The notes: generated by a model not told the origin, from the letters alone. A DNA stretch of 53,181 nt from Acidithiobacillus sp. (GCA_027365525.1 DAHXMJ010000050.1:1-53181); one strand, 5' to 3'; positions 8,735 to 17,392 are shown, counted from the first letter of the stretch. A program made the numbers and translations.

Positions 8735-10662
8735 GGCCCCTCCGTCAAATTGCGGTAGCGTGCCAGGGCCCAGAGCGGGAAATAGGCCTTGTAGCCATGA
8801 TAGGTAATGTAGAAAACGCGCGGGAAACCCGGGGCGTTGAAAAATGGGTCCTGCCAGTCTCCACTGCGCTCCTGGTGGGCTTGGAGCCAGAAAATACCCC
8901 GGCGCAAGCTCTCGCTGTCCCGGTCTCCTGCAGCCATGAGCCCAAGGCAGGCCCAAGCTGTCTGTGCCGCAGTGGAAGACTGGCCCAAACCAGCCAGACC
9001 GGGGTCAGCATAGGAGTCGTTGCTCTCTCCCCAGCCCCCATCTGCCTGCTGCACAGAGCGCAGCCAGTCCCCTGCCCGATCCATGGCTTTCTGCACGGCC
9101 GGATCACTGATCTCCGCAAGCGCCATCAATACTGACCAGGTACCGTAAATGTAATTGGTTCCCCAGCGCCCGAACCAGCATCCGGCCGGCTCCTGCTCCT
9201 GCAGCAGGTAATGTACGGCCCGCCCCACTACCGGGAAGTCCCGGGGCCGGCCAAGGGCAGCCAAGAACGCCACAACCCGCCCGGTCACATCAGCGGTTGG
9301 AGGATCCAGAAGGGCCTTATGATCTGCAAAGGGGATCGCGTTGAGATAGTAACAGGTATTGTCTGCATCGTACGCTCCAAAACCACCCGAGCGCGACTGC
9401 ATCCCGGCCAGCCAGTCGGCTGCCTTTTCTACCGCGGGCCGGTCTTCTGGCCGCCCGGCCCGGACCAGCGCCCAGGCAACCGCTGCCGTATCGTCCAGAT
9501 CTGGATAATATGGGTTACGGTACTGGAATGCCCAGCCGCCACCGGGGAGTGCGGGACGTCTTTCACGCCAGTCGCCCGGTTCTTCCGCTATCTGGCGGTC
9601 TAGAAGCCATCGGATGCATTTTTCGCCTGCAGGACCGGGGTCGCCATCATGCTCCAGCAGTGCATGGAGAGCCAGGCAGCTGTCCCAGACCGGAGACATG
9701 CAGGGCTGGCAGTACGCCTCGTGGGAACGCTCTACCAGAAGTTTCCGGAGAGCTGCTCCGGTCTGCTGGCGGTAGGGATGTCCCGGAGGGTACCCCAGCA
9801 GGGCAAGGGCCTCATGGGCATTTACCATCGCCGGAAAAATGCCGTTGATGCCGTCTTCGCCGTTCAGCCTTGCCGTAAACCAGGATTCTGCCCTGCGTAT
9901 TGCGAGACGCCTCAACCCGGCAGGGATAAAACGCTCTAGCGCACGCCCAGCGGCATCAAGCCAAAGAAAAAAACGGGAAACCCATCCCTGGCGGGCATGG
10001 GGAAAATAGTCCGGAACCTCTTCCGGTGGCTGGCAGAACAGCTCCGCAATGCCAATGCCCAGCGGGTTTTTTGCCTTGTCCTTCAGGCTGCACAGGATTA
10101 AAAGGGGCACCATGACCGTTCGTGACCACGATGCAACCTTGTAAATGTGCATGGGAAACCAGCGGGGGAAGAGAAGAATCTCCACGGGCATGAAAGGAGT
10201 CGCCCGCCACGGGACCTGCTGGAACAGTGCCAAGGTAATACGGGTAAAGACATTTGCGCGTTCGGCCCCACCCTGGGCAAGAATGGCTGCCCGGGCACGG
10301 CGCATATGGAGTGCATCGGGATCGTCTCCTGCAAGCTTCAGCGCATAGTACGCCTTTACCGATGCACTCATGTCGAAGCCTCCTCCATAGTAGAGGGGCC
10401 ACCCACCATGATCTGCCTGATGGCGGCGCAGGTATACGGCTATCTTGTCCTCTAGGGCAGGATCCCGCTCATCCATATAATGCATCATGAGGATGTATTC
10501 GGCAGGAATGGTGCAATCTGCCTCAAACTCAAAACACCAGTGGCCATCTTCGGCCTGGTATCCGAGCAGGGCCTTGTAAGCTGCCGCAACGCTCTGCAGG
10601 AGAGCAGATTCCATTCCGCCCGGCTGGCGCAAAACACCATAAAGCGGGGTTTTCATCAGCAT
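8725..10662 (-). CDS. shc: Squalene-hopene cyclase
   Basis: 645 residues, the normal size. The catalytic aspartate motif is DLDDTA at 388-393 (family DxDDTA), and several QW-type repeats such as GGWGES are visible. The enzyme cyclises squalene to hopene and diplopterol at the cytoplasmic membrane face. A second ATG two codons in (MKTPLYGV) could be the true start. The gene overlaps the squalene synthase gene by 7 nt upstream and hpnG downstream. It ends in the peptide EGPCG, the same five residues that end HpnG, see findings. Confidence 0.96.
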   Translation of the reverse strand: MLMKTPLYGVLRQPGGMESALLQSVAAAYKALLGYQAEDGHWCFEFEADCTIPAEYILMMHYMDERDPALEDKIAVYLRRHQADHGGWPLYYGGGFDMSASVKAYYALKLAGDDPDALHMRRARAAILAQGGAERANVFTRITLALFQQVPWRATPFMPVEILLFPRWFPMHIYKVASWSRTVMVPLLILCSLKDKAKNPLGIGIAELFCQPPEEVPDYFPHARQGWVSRFFLWLDAAGRALERFIPAGLRRLAIRRAESWFTARLNGEDGINGIFPAMVNAHEALALLGYPPGHPYRQQTGAALRKLLVERSHEAYCQPCMSPVWDSCLALHALLEHDGDPGPAGEKCIRWLLDRQIAEEPGDWRERRPALPGGGWAFQYRNPYYPDLDDTAAVAWALVRAGRPEDRPAVEKAADWLAGMQSRSGGFGAYDADNTCYYLNAIPFADHKALLDPPTADVTGRVVAFLAALGRPRDFPVVGRAVHYLLQEQEPAGCWFGRWGTNYIYGTWSVLMALAEISDPAVQKAMDRAGDWLRSVQQADGGWGESNDSYADPGLAGLGQSSTAAQTAWACLGLMAAGDRDSESLRRGIFWLQAHQERSGDWQDPFFNAPGFPRVFYITYHGYKAYFPLWALARYRNLTEGPCG

Positions 10663-11741
10663 GCAGGCTCCCGGGCCAACGCCAGGGGTTTTGCGCCCAC
10701 ACGGAAAGCAAGATCCAGCAGTCCGTTGGATCGGTGCAGAAGGCGCGTCATCCAGACAACACGGTACACACTATCGCGGCTAATTTTTACTTCTTCCCCA
10801 CTGCGGAAATGGGGGTTGGCGGCAATACGGCGCAGGGTCAGAATAGCCATGGCAATGGCCCAGAGGCAGAAATCGCGCATCCCTGTCTGGTCCGGAGGGA
10901 TTTTCAGCGTATACTGCATCGCATTTTCCAGATGGGAAGCCGCCATTCCGGTGAGTTCCAGAAGGGCTTCCCGGAAACCAGGATGCTCTGTTCCGGGATG
11001 CAGCGTCTCGGGATGGCATCCATGGGCAAGAAGGCAGCTGCGTGGCAGCCAAAGCACCCCCCTCTCCCAGTCTGTCCAGACATCCTTCAGAATATTGGTC
11101 ATCTGCAGCCCCTGTCCAAAAGATACGGCAAGGCGCTGCATTTCCTCCTGCTCGGAGCGAAGTCGGGGTTCATAGTCCACGAACAGGGTGGTCAGCATTT
11201 CCCCCACAACACCCGCCACTACATAGCAGTACCGGTCCATAGCCGCTCCGTCGGGCAGCCCGGAACGGGAAGCCTGCTGCTGGAATTCGGCCATCCCTGT
11301 TCCCATGATCCGAACGCACCGGGCCAAAGCGGCACGCTGCGTGGGATTGAAACTGTGGGTAAGCCGAATGACCAGGGGGGTATTGCGGATCAGTTCATGT
11401 TCGCCGGCAGGAAGACCAGCCGCCATCACGGATCCGTATTCGCAGGCAAAGTCGTCTGCACTGCCCCTTCCCTCTACCACATCCAGGAAACGTTTTTGCC
11501 AGTAGGTTTTTTCCGCACAGGGGAGAACGGGATCGTCTTCAATAGTATCGGCTATACGGCAGAGCAGATAGCCATTCCCGACAGCCTCCTGCAGCCCCTC
11601 CGGCAGCCTGGGAATGGTCAGTGCAAACGTGCGTGAAACAGCCTGCAGACTCTCCGTCTGAAACGCCAACGCAGATTCCAGGCTCAGGATTTCCACGGGT
11701 GCCGATCCGGAACCCGGAGTTTTTCTGTCGTTTTCTGTCAC
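10656..11741 (-). CDS. Squalene synthase (one-enzyme type)
   Basis: About 361 residues from the chosen GTG at 11741; a TTG at 11783 extends the same frame by 14 codons, but its GGGAG lies almost on top of it. Both aspartate-rich motifs of squalene synthases are present: DTIEDD at 65-70 and NILKDVWTD at 216-224, together with SRTFALTIP near residue 36. It condenses two farnesyl diphosphates into squalene. The text is closer to one-step farnesyl-diphosphate farnesyltransferases than to HpnC or HpnD, and no hpnC/D/E trio is present, so this gene probably feeds the cyclase alone. It heads the operon, with a 157-bp gap (11742-11898) after gpsA that may hold a promoter; I see only a weak candidate there. 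Confidence 0.9.
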   Translation of the reverse strand: MTENDRKTPGSGSAPVEILSLESALAFQTESLQAVSRTFALTIPRLPEGLQEAVGNGYLLCRIADTIEDDPVLPCAEKTYWQKRFLDVVEGRGSADDFACEYGSVMAAGLPAGEHELIRNTPLVIRLTHSFNPTQRAALARCVRIMGTGMAEFQQQASRSGLPDGAAMDRYCYVVAGVVGEMLTTLFVDYEPRLRSEQEEMQRLAVSFGQGLQMTNILKDVWTDWERGVLWLPRSCLLAHGCHPETLHPGTEHPGFREALLELTGMAASHLENAMQYTLKIPPDQTGMRDFCLWAIAMAILTLRRIAANPHFRSGEEVKISRDSVYRVVWMTRLLHRSNGLLDLAFRVGAKPLALAREPAC

Positions 11742-11898
11742 AGTGTTCCCATGCCAGGCTGGCTGAAGCGCGAATGTAACCAATCTCCCGGAAACAGCGC
11801 AAGTCTGCAGGACTCTCCTGCCCCGGCCATATCGTCCCGATAAGCCCGACCGTACACGGGGGTGTCCACAGAAGGGAGTCAGGGCATTCCGGAAACGG

Positions 11899-12882
11899 TC
11901 ATGCCAGCCCGCGACACATCAGGGCGTGACTGGCCGCTGCAGGAGGCTCAGCCTCATACAGAACCCGGTAGACATGTTCCGTAATGGGCATTTCGATGCC
12001 AAGCTGCTGCGCTAGATGGAAGAGCGCAAAACTGCTGTGCACACCCTCCACCTCCTGCCCAAGCCTTGCAAGGATAGTCTCCTTTTTTTCTCCGCGACCG
12101 ATCCCAAGCCCAAACCGGCGGTTTCGGGAAAGGTCACTGGCAGCCGTAAGGATGAGATCCCCGGCCCCCGCCAGTCCCATGAACGTTTCCGTACGCCCGC
12201 CCAGTGCCGTACCGAGACGGTGAAGCTCCGCCAGTCCTCGGGTAATCAGGGCTGCTCTGGCGCTGTCTCCATTGTCGAGCCCATCAGATATGCCAGCTGC
12301 GATAGCCAGTACATTCTTAATGGCACCTGCGAGACAGACTCCCGCAACATCCTTCCCGGGATAGATTCGGAGCTGGTTGCTCCTCAGTTCCGCCGCCAGG
12401 GCTTCCGCCAAGGGATAATTCTCCGAGGCCAGCGCCATGGCCAGGGGTTTCCCACGGACCAGGTCGGACGCAAAAGTGGGACCAGACAGCACAACCAGAT
12501 CCCGGTCCGGCCATTCCTCCGCAACTACCTGGTCAAGGCGGGCTCCTCCATCGCGTTCCAGACCCTTGCTTGCCAGCACCAGGATACGCGCGGACCCTCT
12601 GTCCGCAGCCCTGGACCGCAGCAGGTTACGGAGGGCATGGCTGGGAACGGCCAGAAGAAGCACGTCCGCCCCAAGCACGGCTTCCCTCCAGTCGGGAACC
12701 ACCATAAGACCATGAGGCCGGCGCAGGCCGGGGAATAGGGGGGCCAGATCAAGCCCCCTCGGAATGCCTGGCAAATGGTCCGGATTGTGCCCCCAGAGCC
12801 TGACTGGCCTGCCCTGCCTGGCAAGATAGACGGCCAGAGCCGTTCCCCAGTGGCCAGCCCCAATCACTGCCCAAGTCAGCAT
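11899..12882 (-). CDS. gpsA: Glycerol-3-phosphate dehydrogenase (NAD(P)+)
   Basis: 327 residues. The Rossmann motif GAGHWGTALAVYLAR (8-22) is at the N-terminus, and the C-terminal domain has the catalytic lysine region CLAGAIKNVLAIAAG. It makes sn-glycerol-3-phosphate for phospholipid synthesis in the cytoplasm. The start ATG follows the secB TAA with no intervening base, so the pair is coupled; secB-gpsA is a widely conserved proteobacterial pair. Downstream, the hopanoid operon begins on the same strand, so read-through of a membrane-lipid gene into a membrane-lipid operon is possible. Confidence 0.95.
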   Translation of the reverse strand: MLTWAVIGAGHWGTALAVYLARQGRPVRLWGHNPDHLPGIPRGLDLAPLFPGLRRPHGLMVVPDWREAVLGADVLLLAVPSHALRNLLRSRAADRGSARILVLASKGLERDGGARLDQVVAEEWPDRDLVVLSGPTFASDLVRGKPLAMALASENYPLAEALAAELRSNQLRIYPGKDVAGVCLAGAIKNVLAIAAGISDGLDNGDSARAALITRGLAELHRLGTALGGRTETFMGLAGAGDLILTAASDLSRNRRFGLGIGRGEKKETILARLGQEVEGVHSSFALFHLAQQLGIEMPITEHVYRVLYEAEPPAAASHALMCRGLA

Positions 12883-13332
12883 TTACTGGGTAGTATGCTC
12901 GGACTGTTCCTGCTGCGCCTGCTGGTAGAGGGCTTCAAAATTAACCGGGTGCAGGTGCAGGGGCTGGAAACCGCCACGGCCCACAAGATCCGCCACCGCT
13001 TCCCGTGCATAGGGAAAAAGGATGGTGGGACAGTGTACTGCCAGCAGGAGTGGTGCGTGCTCGGCCGGGATGTTCTGCAGCCGGAACACTCCCGCCTGCT
13101 GCACTTCCACTGCAAAATAGGTGCTGGTACCACTTTTGGCGGTGACAGTCACTGTCAGCACGACTTCCATGAGATTTTCTTCCCCTTCGACTTCATGGGT
13201 CTCGGTATTGAGACCGACATCTACGGTAGGGGCTTCGGTCATGAAAAAACTTCTGGGGGAATTGGGAGATTCGACAGACAGATCCTTGATATAGACCCGT
13301 TCGATCATAAATACCGGTTCTTGCTCTGCCAT
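12883..13332 (-). CDS. secB: Protein-export chaperone SecB
   Basis: 149 residues, typical length. The start is the ATG at 13332, giving MAEQEPVFMIERVYIKDLS; the frame is open further upstream, but that text is not SecB-like. The family's conserved strand IKDLSVESPNSP, the TVTAKSG region and the C-terminal LHPVNFEALYQQ are visible. SecB is a cytoplasmic tetramer that keeps precursors unfolded and hands them to SecA. The gene is followed immediately by gpsA. The usual grxC or rhodanese neighbour upstream is missing; a divergent dsrE-like gene sits there instead. Confidence 0.95.
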   Translation of the reverse strand: MAEQEPVFMIERVYIKDLSVESPNSPRSFFMTEAPTVDVGLNTETHEVEGEENLMEVVLTVTVTAKSGTSTYFAVEVQQAGVFRLQNIPAEHAPLLLAVHCPTILFPYAREAVADLVGRGGFQPLHLHPVNFEALYQQAQQEQSEHTTQ

Positions 13333-13609
13333 GTGTGTTCCTGTGCATCGTCCATTAGTGGCGTGAACAGTGTACCCGAGATCCCGGCCCCAGGCCACGG
13401 CCGGCAGGATCTGGGCAGACGGAGGCATGCACAAACCACAGTAGAGAGAAGTGGCGAAAGAGGCAGTACCGGGGAAGGAATCGGCCCAAGCCGCGCCTCC
13501 CCTGAAGACATCAGGATATGCTAGCCTTAACTTAAGAATGCCGCATTTGTGCATCAACACCCTCCCGCGCCGGGAAGGGGACACTCCGTCCATATGGGAT
13601 AACCGTACA
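13333..13609. other. Divergent intergenic region secB / dsrE-like gene
   Basis: 277 bp without a supported gene. It must hold the promoters of both flanking operons. It contains a perfect 11-bp palindrome CTTAACTTAAG at about 13526-13536 and a G+C-rich inverted repeat CCGGCC/GGCCGG at about 13384-13404. On the minus strand TATCCT near 13515 is a possible -10 element for secB. No strong sigma-70 pair stands out on either strand. Confidence 0.4.
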
Positions 13610-13957
13610 ATGCGCTGGACCCTGCTTATCAAATCCAGTCCTGATGCCCCTGGGAACCCTGTGCTCCATGCCCTCCGTTTTGCAGCCTGCGCACTTGCCG
13701 ACGGGGTTTCCATCAGCATTTTCCTGCTCCAGGAAGGCTTGCCTGCAGCCTATGCAGAGGGTCTGGAAGAAGCACCACATCCCACCCATTGCGACCTGCT
13801 GGATGAAATCCGAGAACTGGGCGGGGAAATGCATGCCCTTGGCCTCGAATGGCTTGATGCAGGGACAGAAAAAAAACTGTCTGCTGGCATATGTCCAGCC
13901 AACATGGCTACACTGATACGCACAGTGAAAGACTCTGCCCAGGTCATCAGTTTTTGA
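13610..13957 (+). CDS. DsrE/TusD-family protein, small
   Basis: 115 residues with the DsrE-like alpha/beta pattern: an N-terminal strand WTLLIKSSP, a helix AHALRFAACALADG-like region, the strand SISIFLLQEG, and a C-terminal strand AQVISF. DsrE, TusD and relatives relay persulfide sulfur in tRNA thiolation or sulfur oxidation. Cysteines are at 27, 61 and 95, but at about residue 79-81, where sulfur-relay members carry their cysteine, the text reads Leu-Glu-Trp, so a non-relay role is possible. The ATG at 13610 was chosen since the fold begins there. Its TGA overlaps the TTG start of apaH. Confidence 0.7.
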   Translation: MRWTLLIKSSPDAPGNPVLHALRFAACALADGVSISIFLLQEGLPAAYAEGLEEAPHPTHCDLLDEIRELGGEMHALGLEWLDAGTEKKLSAGICPANMATLIRTVKDSAQVISF

Positions 13958-14793
13958 ACCAGAACCAAACGCCCGTCTATGCCATCGGCGACCTGCAGGG
14001 CTGTTTTTCTCCCTTTCTGCAGCTCCTCAGAAAAATGGACTGGCAGCCCTCGACGGACATCCTCTGGCTGGCCGGAGACCTGATCAACCGTGGACCGGAT
14101 AGCCAACCCCTTCTGGACTATCTTTTTGAAAACAGGGAGCAAACCCGTATCGTATTGGGCAATCACGATCTGTATGCCATCAGCCGCTGGGCGGGGATCA
14201 TACAGGCAAAAAAAAACGACACCCTGGCACCTCTCTTGTCCGACCAACGGGCAGATGACTGGATGGAGTGGCTCCGGCAGTCTCCCATTCTCTACCGGGA
14301 CCCTGTCATCCCTTGGGTGATGGTCCATGCCGCGATCCATCCTGACTGGAGCCTGCAGGAAGCGGCCAACCATGCAGGGGAAATTGAGCAGGCATTGCGC
14401 GGCACACGCTGGCGTCAGTTCCTGAAAATGCTCTGGGCTGCTCCGGCACCTGTTTCTTGGGAAACCTGCCGCAGCGAGGATGAGGCCCAGCGGTTCCGCG
14501 TGGCCGTCTTCACCCGTGCACGATGGGCCAGTGCCAGCGGAGTCTTCAGCTGGCCTGCTACCCAGCCACATTCGCCTGAATTCGCCCCATGGCACCAGTG
14601 GTTTCTCGAACGCCAGACAGACGTCCCGGTAGTATGTGGACACTGGGCTACCCAGGGACTGCTGGCTCTTCCCCGTCTTCTGGCACTGGATAGCGGGTGC
14701 GTCTGGGGCAACCGGCTCAGTGGCGCCCGCCTGGACCGCCGGGAGCCAGAGCTGTTTCAGGTAGACTGCCCCTGCTGTGCGAGGAAGTCCTGA
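13954..14793 (+). CDS. apaH: Symmetrical diadenosine tetraphosphatase ApaH
   Basis: 279 residues. The metallophosphatase motifs appear in order: YAIGDLQGCF (about 9-18), WLAGDLINRGPDS, VLGNHDLYA, MVHAAIHP and VVCGHWATQG. It hydrolyses Ap4A to two ADP. The start is a TTG overlapping the stop of the dsrE-like gene (TTGA), with an AGG-type site upstream; the frame is open further 5' but that text is not ApaH-like. The more common partners ksgA and apaG are not next to it; recQ follows directly. Confidence 0.94.
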   Translation: MNQNQTPVYAIGDLQGCFSPFLQLLRKMDWQPSTDILWLAGDLINRGPDSQPLLDYLFENREQTRIVLGNHDLYAISRWAGIIQAKKNDTLAPLLSDQRADDWMEWLRQSPILYRDPVIPWVMVHAAIHPDWSLQEAANHAGEIEQALRGTRWRQFLKMLWAAPAPVSWETCRSEDEAQRFRVAVFTRARWASASGVFSWPATQPHSPEFAPWHQWFLERQTDVPVVCGHWATQGLLALPRLLALDSGCVWGNRLSGARLDRREPELFQVDCPCCARKS

Positions 14794-14794
14794 C

Positions 14795-16330
14795 ATGGTG
14801 GGAAACCAGATTCCTCACCAGATTCTGCGCGAGGTTTTTGGCCACTCCCAGTTCCGGAATCCCCAGGAAAGGGTTATCGAGACGCTCATGGCTGGCGGCA
14901 ATGCCCTCGTTCTGATGCCCACAGGCGGGGGAAAATCCCTGTGTTACCAGATCCCGGCGCTTGCCCTGCCGGGAACGGCTGTTGTGGTTTCCCCCCTGAT
15001 TGCACTCATGGAGGATCAGGTCCGGGCGCTCCACCAGCTGGGGATTCCTGCCCTGGCCCTCCATTCCGGCCTAGAAACTGTCCAGCAGCAGTGCGTGGAG
15101 GAAAAGCTTGCTGCCGGACAGCTGAAACTTCTCTACTGTGCACCGGAACGGCTGCTACAGGAGCGTACCCTCCGTATCCTGGAACAGACGGGAATCAGTC
15201 TGGTGGCGATTGACGAAGCGCATTGCGTATCCCAGTGGGGGCATGATTTCCGGCCAGAATATCTGCGCCTTCACGTCCTGCGCAGGAAATTTCCCTCCAC
15301 ACCCCATGTCGCACTTACCGCAACAGCGGACCTGCAAACCCAGGCAGAGATCATGGCCCGGCTGGAGCTTTCCGGAGCGCCCGTTTTCAGCCGTTCCTTT
15401 GACCGCCCCAATATCCGCTATTCCGTCTGCAGGCACGGAAGCCCACGGGAAAGCCTGCTGGGTTTTCTCCGCCGCCAGCATCCATGCAGTTCTGGCATTG
15501 TCTACTGCACATCCCGCAAAAAAGTGGAAGAAACGGCAGCCTGGCTCCAGCTCCGTGGATTTCCCGCCCTCCCCTACCACGCTGGCATGAATCTGGCGGC
15601 ACGCCAGGAGCACCAGCGGCAGTTCCAGCAGAATGACGTTCCAATCATGGTCGCCACAGTAGCCTTCGGAATGGGAATCGACAAACCGGACGTCCGTTTT
15701 GTCGCCCACATGAACCTGCCAAAAAGCCTGGAAGCCTACTATCAGGAAACAGGCCGCGCCGGTCGCGACGGGTTGCCCGCGGATGCCTGGATCCATTATG
15801 GCTTTCAGGATATTTTTCAGCTGCGCCGCCGGATCCTGGAATCGTCACACAGCCACCCAGCACGCAAGGTACTTGATGAATCGCGGCTGCAGTCCATGCT
15901 GGATTTCTGCGAAGAACAGGGCTGCCGGCGCCAGTGTCTGCTATCCCATTTTGGAGAAGCCCTGGAAGGCAACTGCAGAAATTGTGACAACTGCCTGTTC
16001 CCCCAGGATCCATGGACGGCCACACAGGCTGCGCAGAAAGCTTTTTCGGCCATCTACCGGACGGGCCAGAAATTTGGTGTACGGCACCTCATTGAAGTTC
16101 TTCAGGGTCGCCAGACGCCGAGAATCCTCCAGCTGGGTCACGACCGTCTCAGCGTGTACGGTATTGGTTCCGATATCCCCGCCTCCAGCTGGCAGGCACT
16201 GTTCCGCCATCTTCTCGCAAAATCCTATATTCTTCCCCATCCGGAAGGGCATGGAGGGCTGGTGCTGGATGTAAGCAGCCGGGATATACTGCGTGGCAAA
16301 ACGGAGATATGTCTTGGCCACGAAGGCTGA
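14795..16330 (+). CDS. recQ: RecQ-type ATP-dependent DNA helicase, short form
   Basis: 511 residues from ATG 14795, one base after the apaH stop, with GAGGAAG eight bases before it; an ATG at 14777 is in frame but overlaps apaH. Walker A is TGGGKS (43-48) and the DEAH box is IDEAHCVSQWGHDFRPEY from 139. SF2 helicase motifs continue through RAGRDG. A four-cysteine zinc-binding region (CEEQGCRRQC and NCRNCDNC) follows, then a short winged-helix (RQC) segment. The protein ends there, about 100 residues short of E. coli RecQ, so the HRDC domain is missing. It acts in recombination and fork repair. Confidence 0.93.
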   Translation: MVGNQIPHQILREVFGHSQFRNPQERVIETLMAGGNALVLMPTGGGKSLCYQIPALALPGTAVVVSPLIALMEDQVRALHQLGIPALALHSGLETVQQQCVEEKLAAGQLKLLYCAPERLLQERTLRILEQTGISLVAIDEAHCVSQWGHDFRPEYLRLHVLRRKFPSTPHVALTATADLQTQAEIMARLELSGAPVFSRSFDRPNIRYSVCRHGSPRESLLGFLRRQHPCSSGIVYCTSRKKVEETAAWLQLRGFPALPYHAGMNLAARQEHQRQFQQNDVPIMVATVAFGMGIDKPDVRFVAHMNLPKSLEAYYQETGRAGRDGLPADAWIHYGFQDIFQLRRRILESSHSHPARKVLDESRLQSMLDFCEEQGCRRQCLLSHFGEALEGNCRNCDNCLFPQDPWTATQAAQKAFSAIYRTGQKFGVRHLIEVLQGRQTPRILQLGHDRLSVYGIGSDIPASSWQALFRHLLAKSYILPHPEGHGGLVLDVSSRDILRGKTEICLGHEG

Positions 16331-16535
16331 AATCTGGCAGCTTTTCCTGCAGCAGGCTAGAGGGGCAGGAGACCCCAGAAAACTCCTCCTGTGGGCACCT
16401 CTGCCCATCAGGAATACTGGAAGCCCTTCCAGGGCCTGCATGTACGCTGAAGCTGGCCGCCTGATTCCGTCCCGGGCCAAGGCTCTTGCTCACTGGAAGC
16501 GCACAGGCGATCATGATTCCGCTGGAGGATACACA
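16331..16535 (+). other. recQ-cyaY spacer with three small stem-loops
   Basis: 205 bp with no supported gene. Three short inverted repeats stand in a row: GGGG/CCCC (16362-16376), TGGGC/GCCCA (16392-16407, six-base loop) and CTGGAA/TTCCAG (16417-16432, four-base loop). None has a T-run, so they are not typical terminators. I do not recognise an RNA family. Confidence 0.35.
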
Positions 16536-16859
16536 ATGACAGCCGAAAATTTTGTCATAGCAGCAGAACGGACACTCGACAGGCTGGTTGCACGGCTAGG
16601 AGAAGCTGCTCCCGAAGTGGATACCGACATCATGGACGGGGTTCTTACACTCCAATTCCCGGACGGAAGCGAGATGGTCATCAACCGACAGGAAGCCGTT
16701 AAACAGATCTGGCTTGCCTGGAGCGGCGGACCAGCACGGTTTGACCACAGGGGCGGCATGATCTGGGTAGATCCGCGCTCTGGAAATACCCTCGAACAGC
16801 ATATGGCTGGCATCCTTGCCGTGCATTTGGGGCATCCCGTCGACCTTCCTGGAGACTGA
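16536..16859 (+). CDS. cyaY: Frataxin-like iron-donor protein CyaY
   Basis: 107 residues, the normal CyaY length. The N-terminal helix has the acidic ridge (APEVDTDIMDG region), followed by strands GVLTLQFPDGSEMVINRQ and the family tryptophan strand IWLAWSGG, then MIWVDPRSG. CyaY binds iron and tunes Fe-S assembly on IscS in the cytoplasm. The ATG at 16536 has GGAGG six bases upstream; the frame is open further upstream but that text is not CyaY-like. It is followed six bases later by the EVE-domain gene. Confidence 0.93.
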   Translation: MTAENFVIAAERTLDRLVARLGEAAPEVDTDIMDGVLTLQFPDGSEMVINRQEAVKQIWLAWSGGPARFDHRGGMIWVDPRSGNTLEQHMAGILAVHLGHPVDLPGD

Positions 16860-16864
16860 AACCT

Positions 16865-17323
16865 TTGGCCTGCTGGCTCATGAAGACAGAACCGGATGCC
16901 TTTTCCTTAGAGGATCTGCGCCAGAAAGGCAAAGAACCCTGGGATGGCATCCGAAACTACCAGGCACGCAATTTCCTGCGCCGGATGGCGCCTGGAGACG
17001 GCATCTTCATATACCACTCTCGCACGTCCGTGCCCGGGATCGTTGGAACCGCATATGTCGCCAGCCCGGCTCGACCGGATCCAACCCAGCATGATCCCGC
17101 CAGCCGGTATTTTGACCCGGCATCGCCACGACAGTCTCCACGCTGGGATCTCGTGGACATTTCCTATGCCGGAACCTTTCTCGAACCTGTACCACTGGAA
17201 ATGCTCCGCCAGATGGAGGCATTCCAGGACAGTCTGCTGGTCCGGAAAGGCAACCGCCTCTCCGTGCTTCCAGTCACTGATACCCAGTGGTCAGCCGTCA
17301 TGCAGCGGGTTACACTTGTCTGA
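16865..17323 (+). CDS. EVE-domain protein
   Basis: 152 residues of the EVE/thymocyte-nuclear-protein-1 family. The N-terminus ACWLMKTEPDAFSLEDL is the family signature, followed by WDGIRNYQARNFLRRM and the strand GDGIFIYHS. EVE domains bind modified bases in DNA or RNA; the ligand of this member is unknown. Translation starts at TTG 16865 with GGAGA nine bases upstream, giving the expected N-terminus. Its stop overlaps a possible TTG start of the out-of-frame 5' segment of the next gene. Confidence 0.9.
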   Translation: MACWLMKTEPDAFSLEDLRQKGKEPWDGIRNYQARNFLRRMAPGDGIFIYHSRTSVPGIVGTAYVASPARPDPTQHDPASRYFDPASPRQSPRWDLVDISYAGTFLEPVPLEMLRQMEAFQDSLLVRKGNRLSVLPVTDTQWSAVMQRVTLV

Positions 17324-17392
17324 GCATACTCTCCATTTCCGGTGGTCCTCCCCTGAAGGTCTGAGCATGCGCCTGCTGCTGGGCGCCCGGAG
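17317..17392 (+). other. Out-of-frame 5' segment of a Grx2-like gene
   Basis: Read from TTG 17317, this frame gives a peptide starting MSEHTLHFRWSSPEGLSM and continuing RLLLGARR. It lines up with the N-terminus of E. coli glutaredoxin 2 (MKLYIYDHCPYCLKARM) without gaps, with SPEG where Grx2 has CPYC. The continuation of the Grx2 fold is in the reading frame that is one base back, from about 17384-17393. A single lost base in the GGGCGCCCGGAG stretch would explain this. See the next entry. Confidence 0.5.

Noticed and set aside
8735-8956. Longer HpnG starting inside shc
   Set aside because: The extra residues are read-through of the cyclase gene in another frame and are absent from the family.
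13333-13719. N-terminal extension of SecB by 129 residues
   Set aside because: The extra text is not SecB-like, overlaps the divergent dsrE-like gene and lacks a ribosome site; ATG 13332 gives the normal length.
16293-16535. Open frame leading into cyaY, considered as a lost RecQ HRDC domain
   Set aside because: The text does not resemble HRDC, and cyaY has its own perfect ribosome site at ATG 16536.
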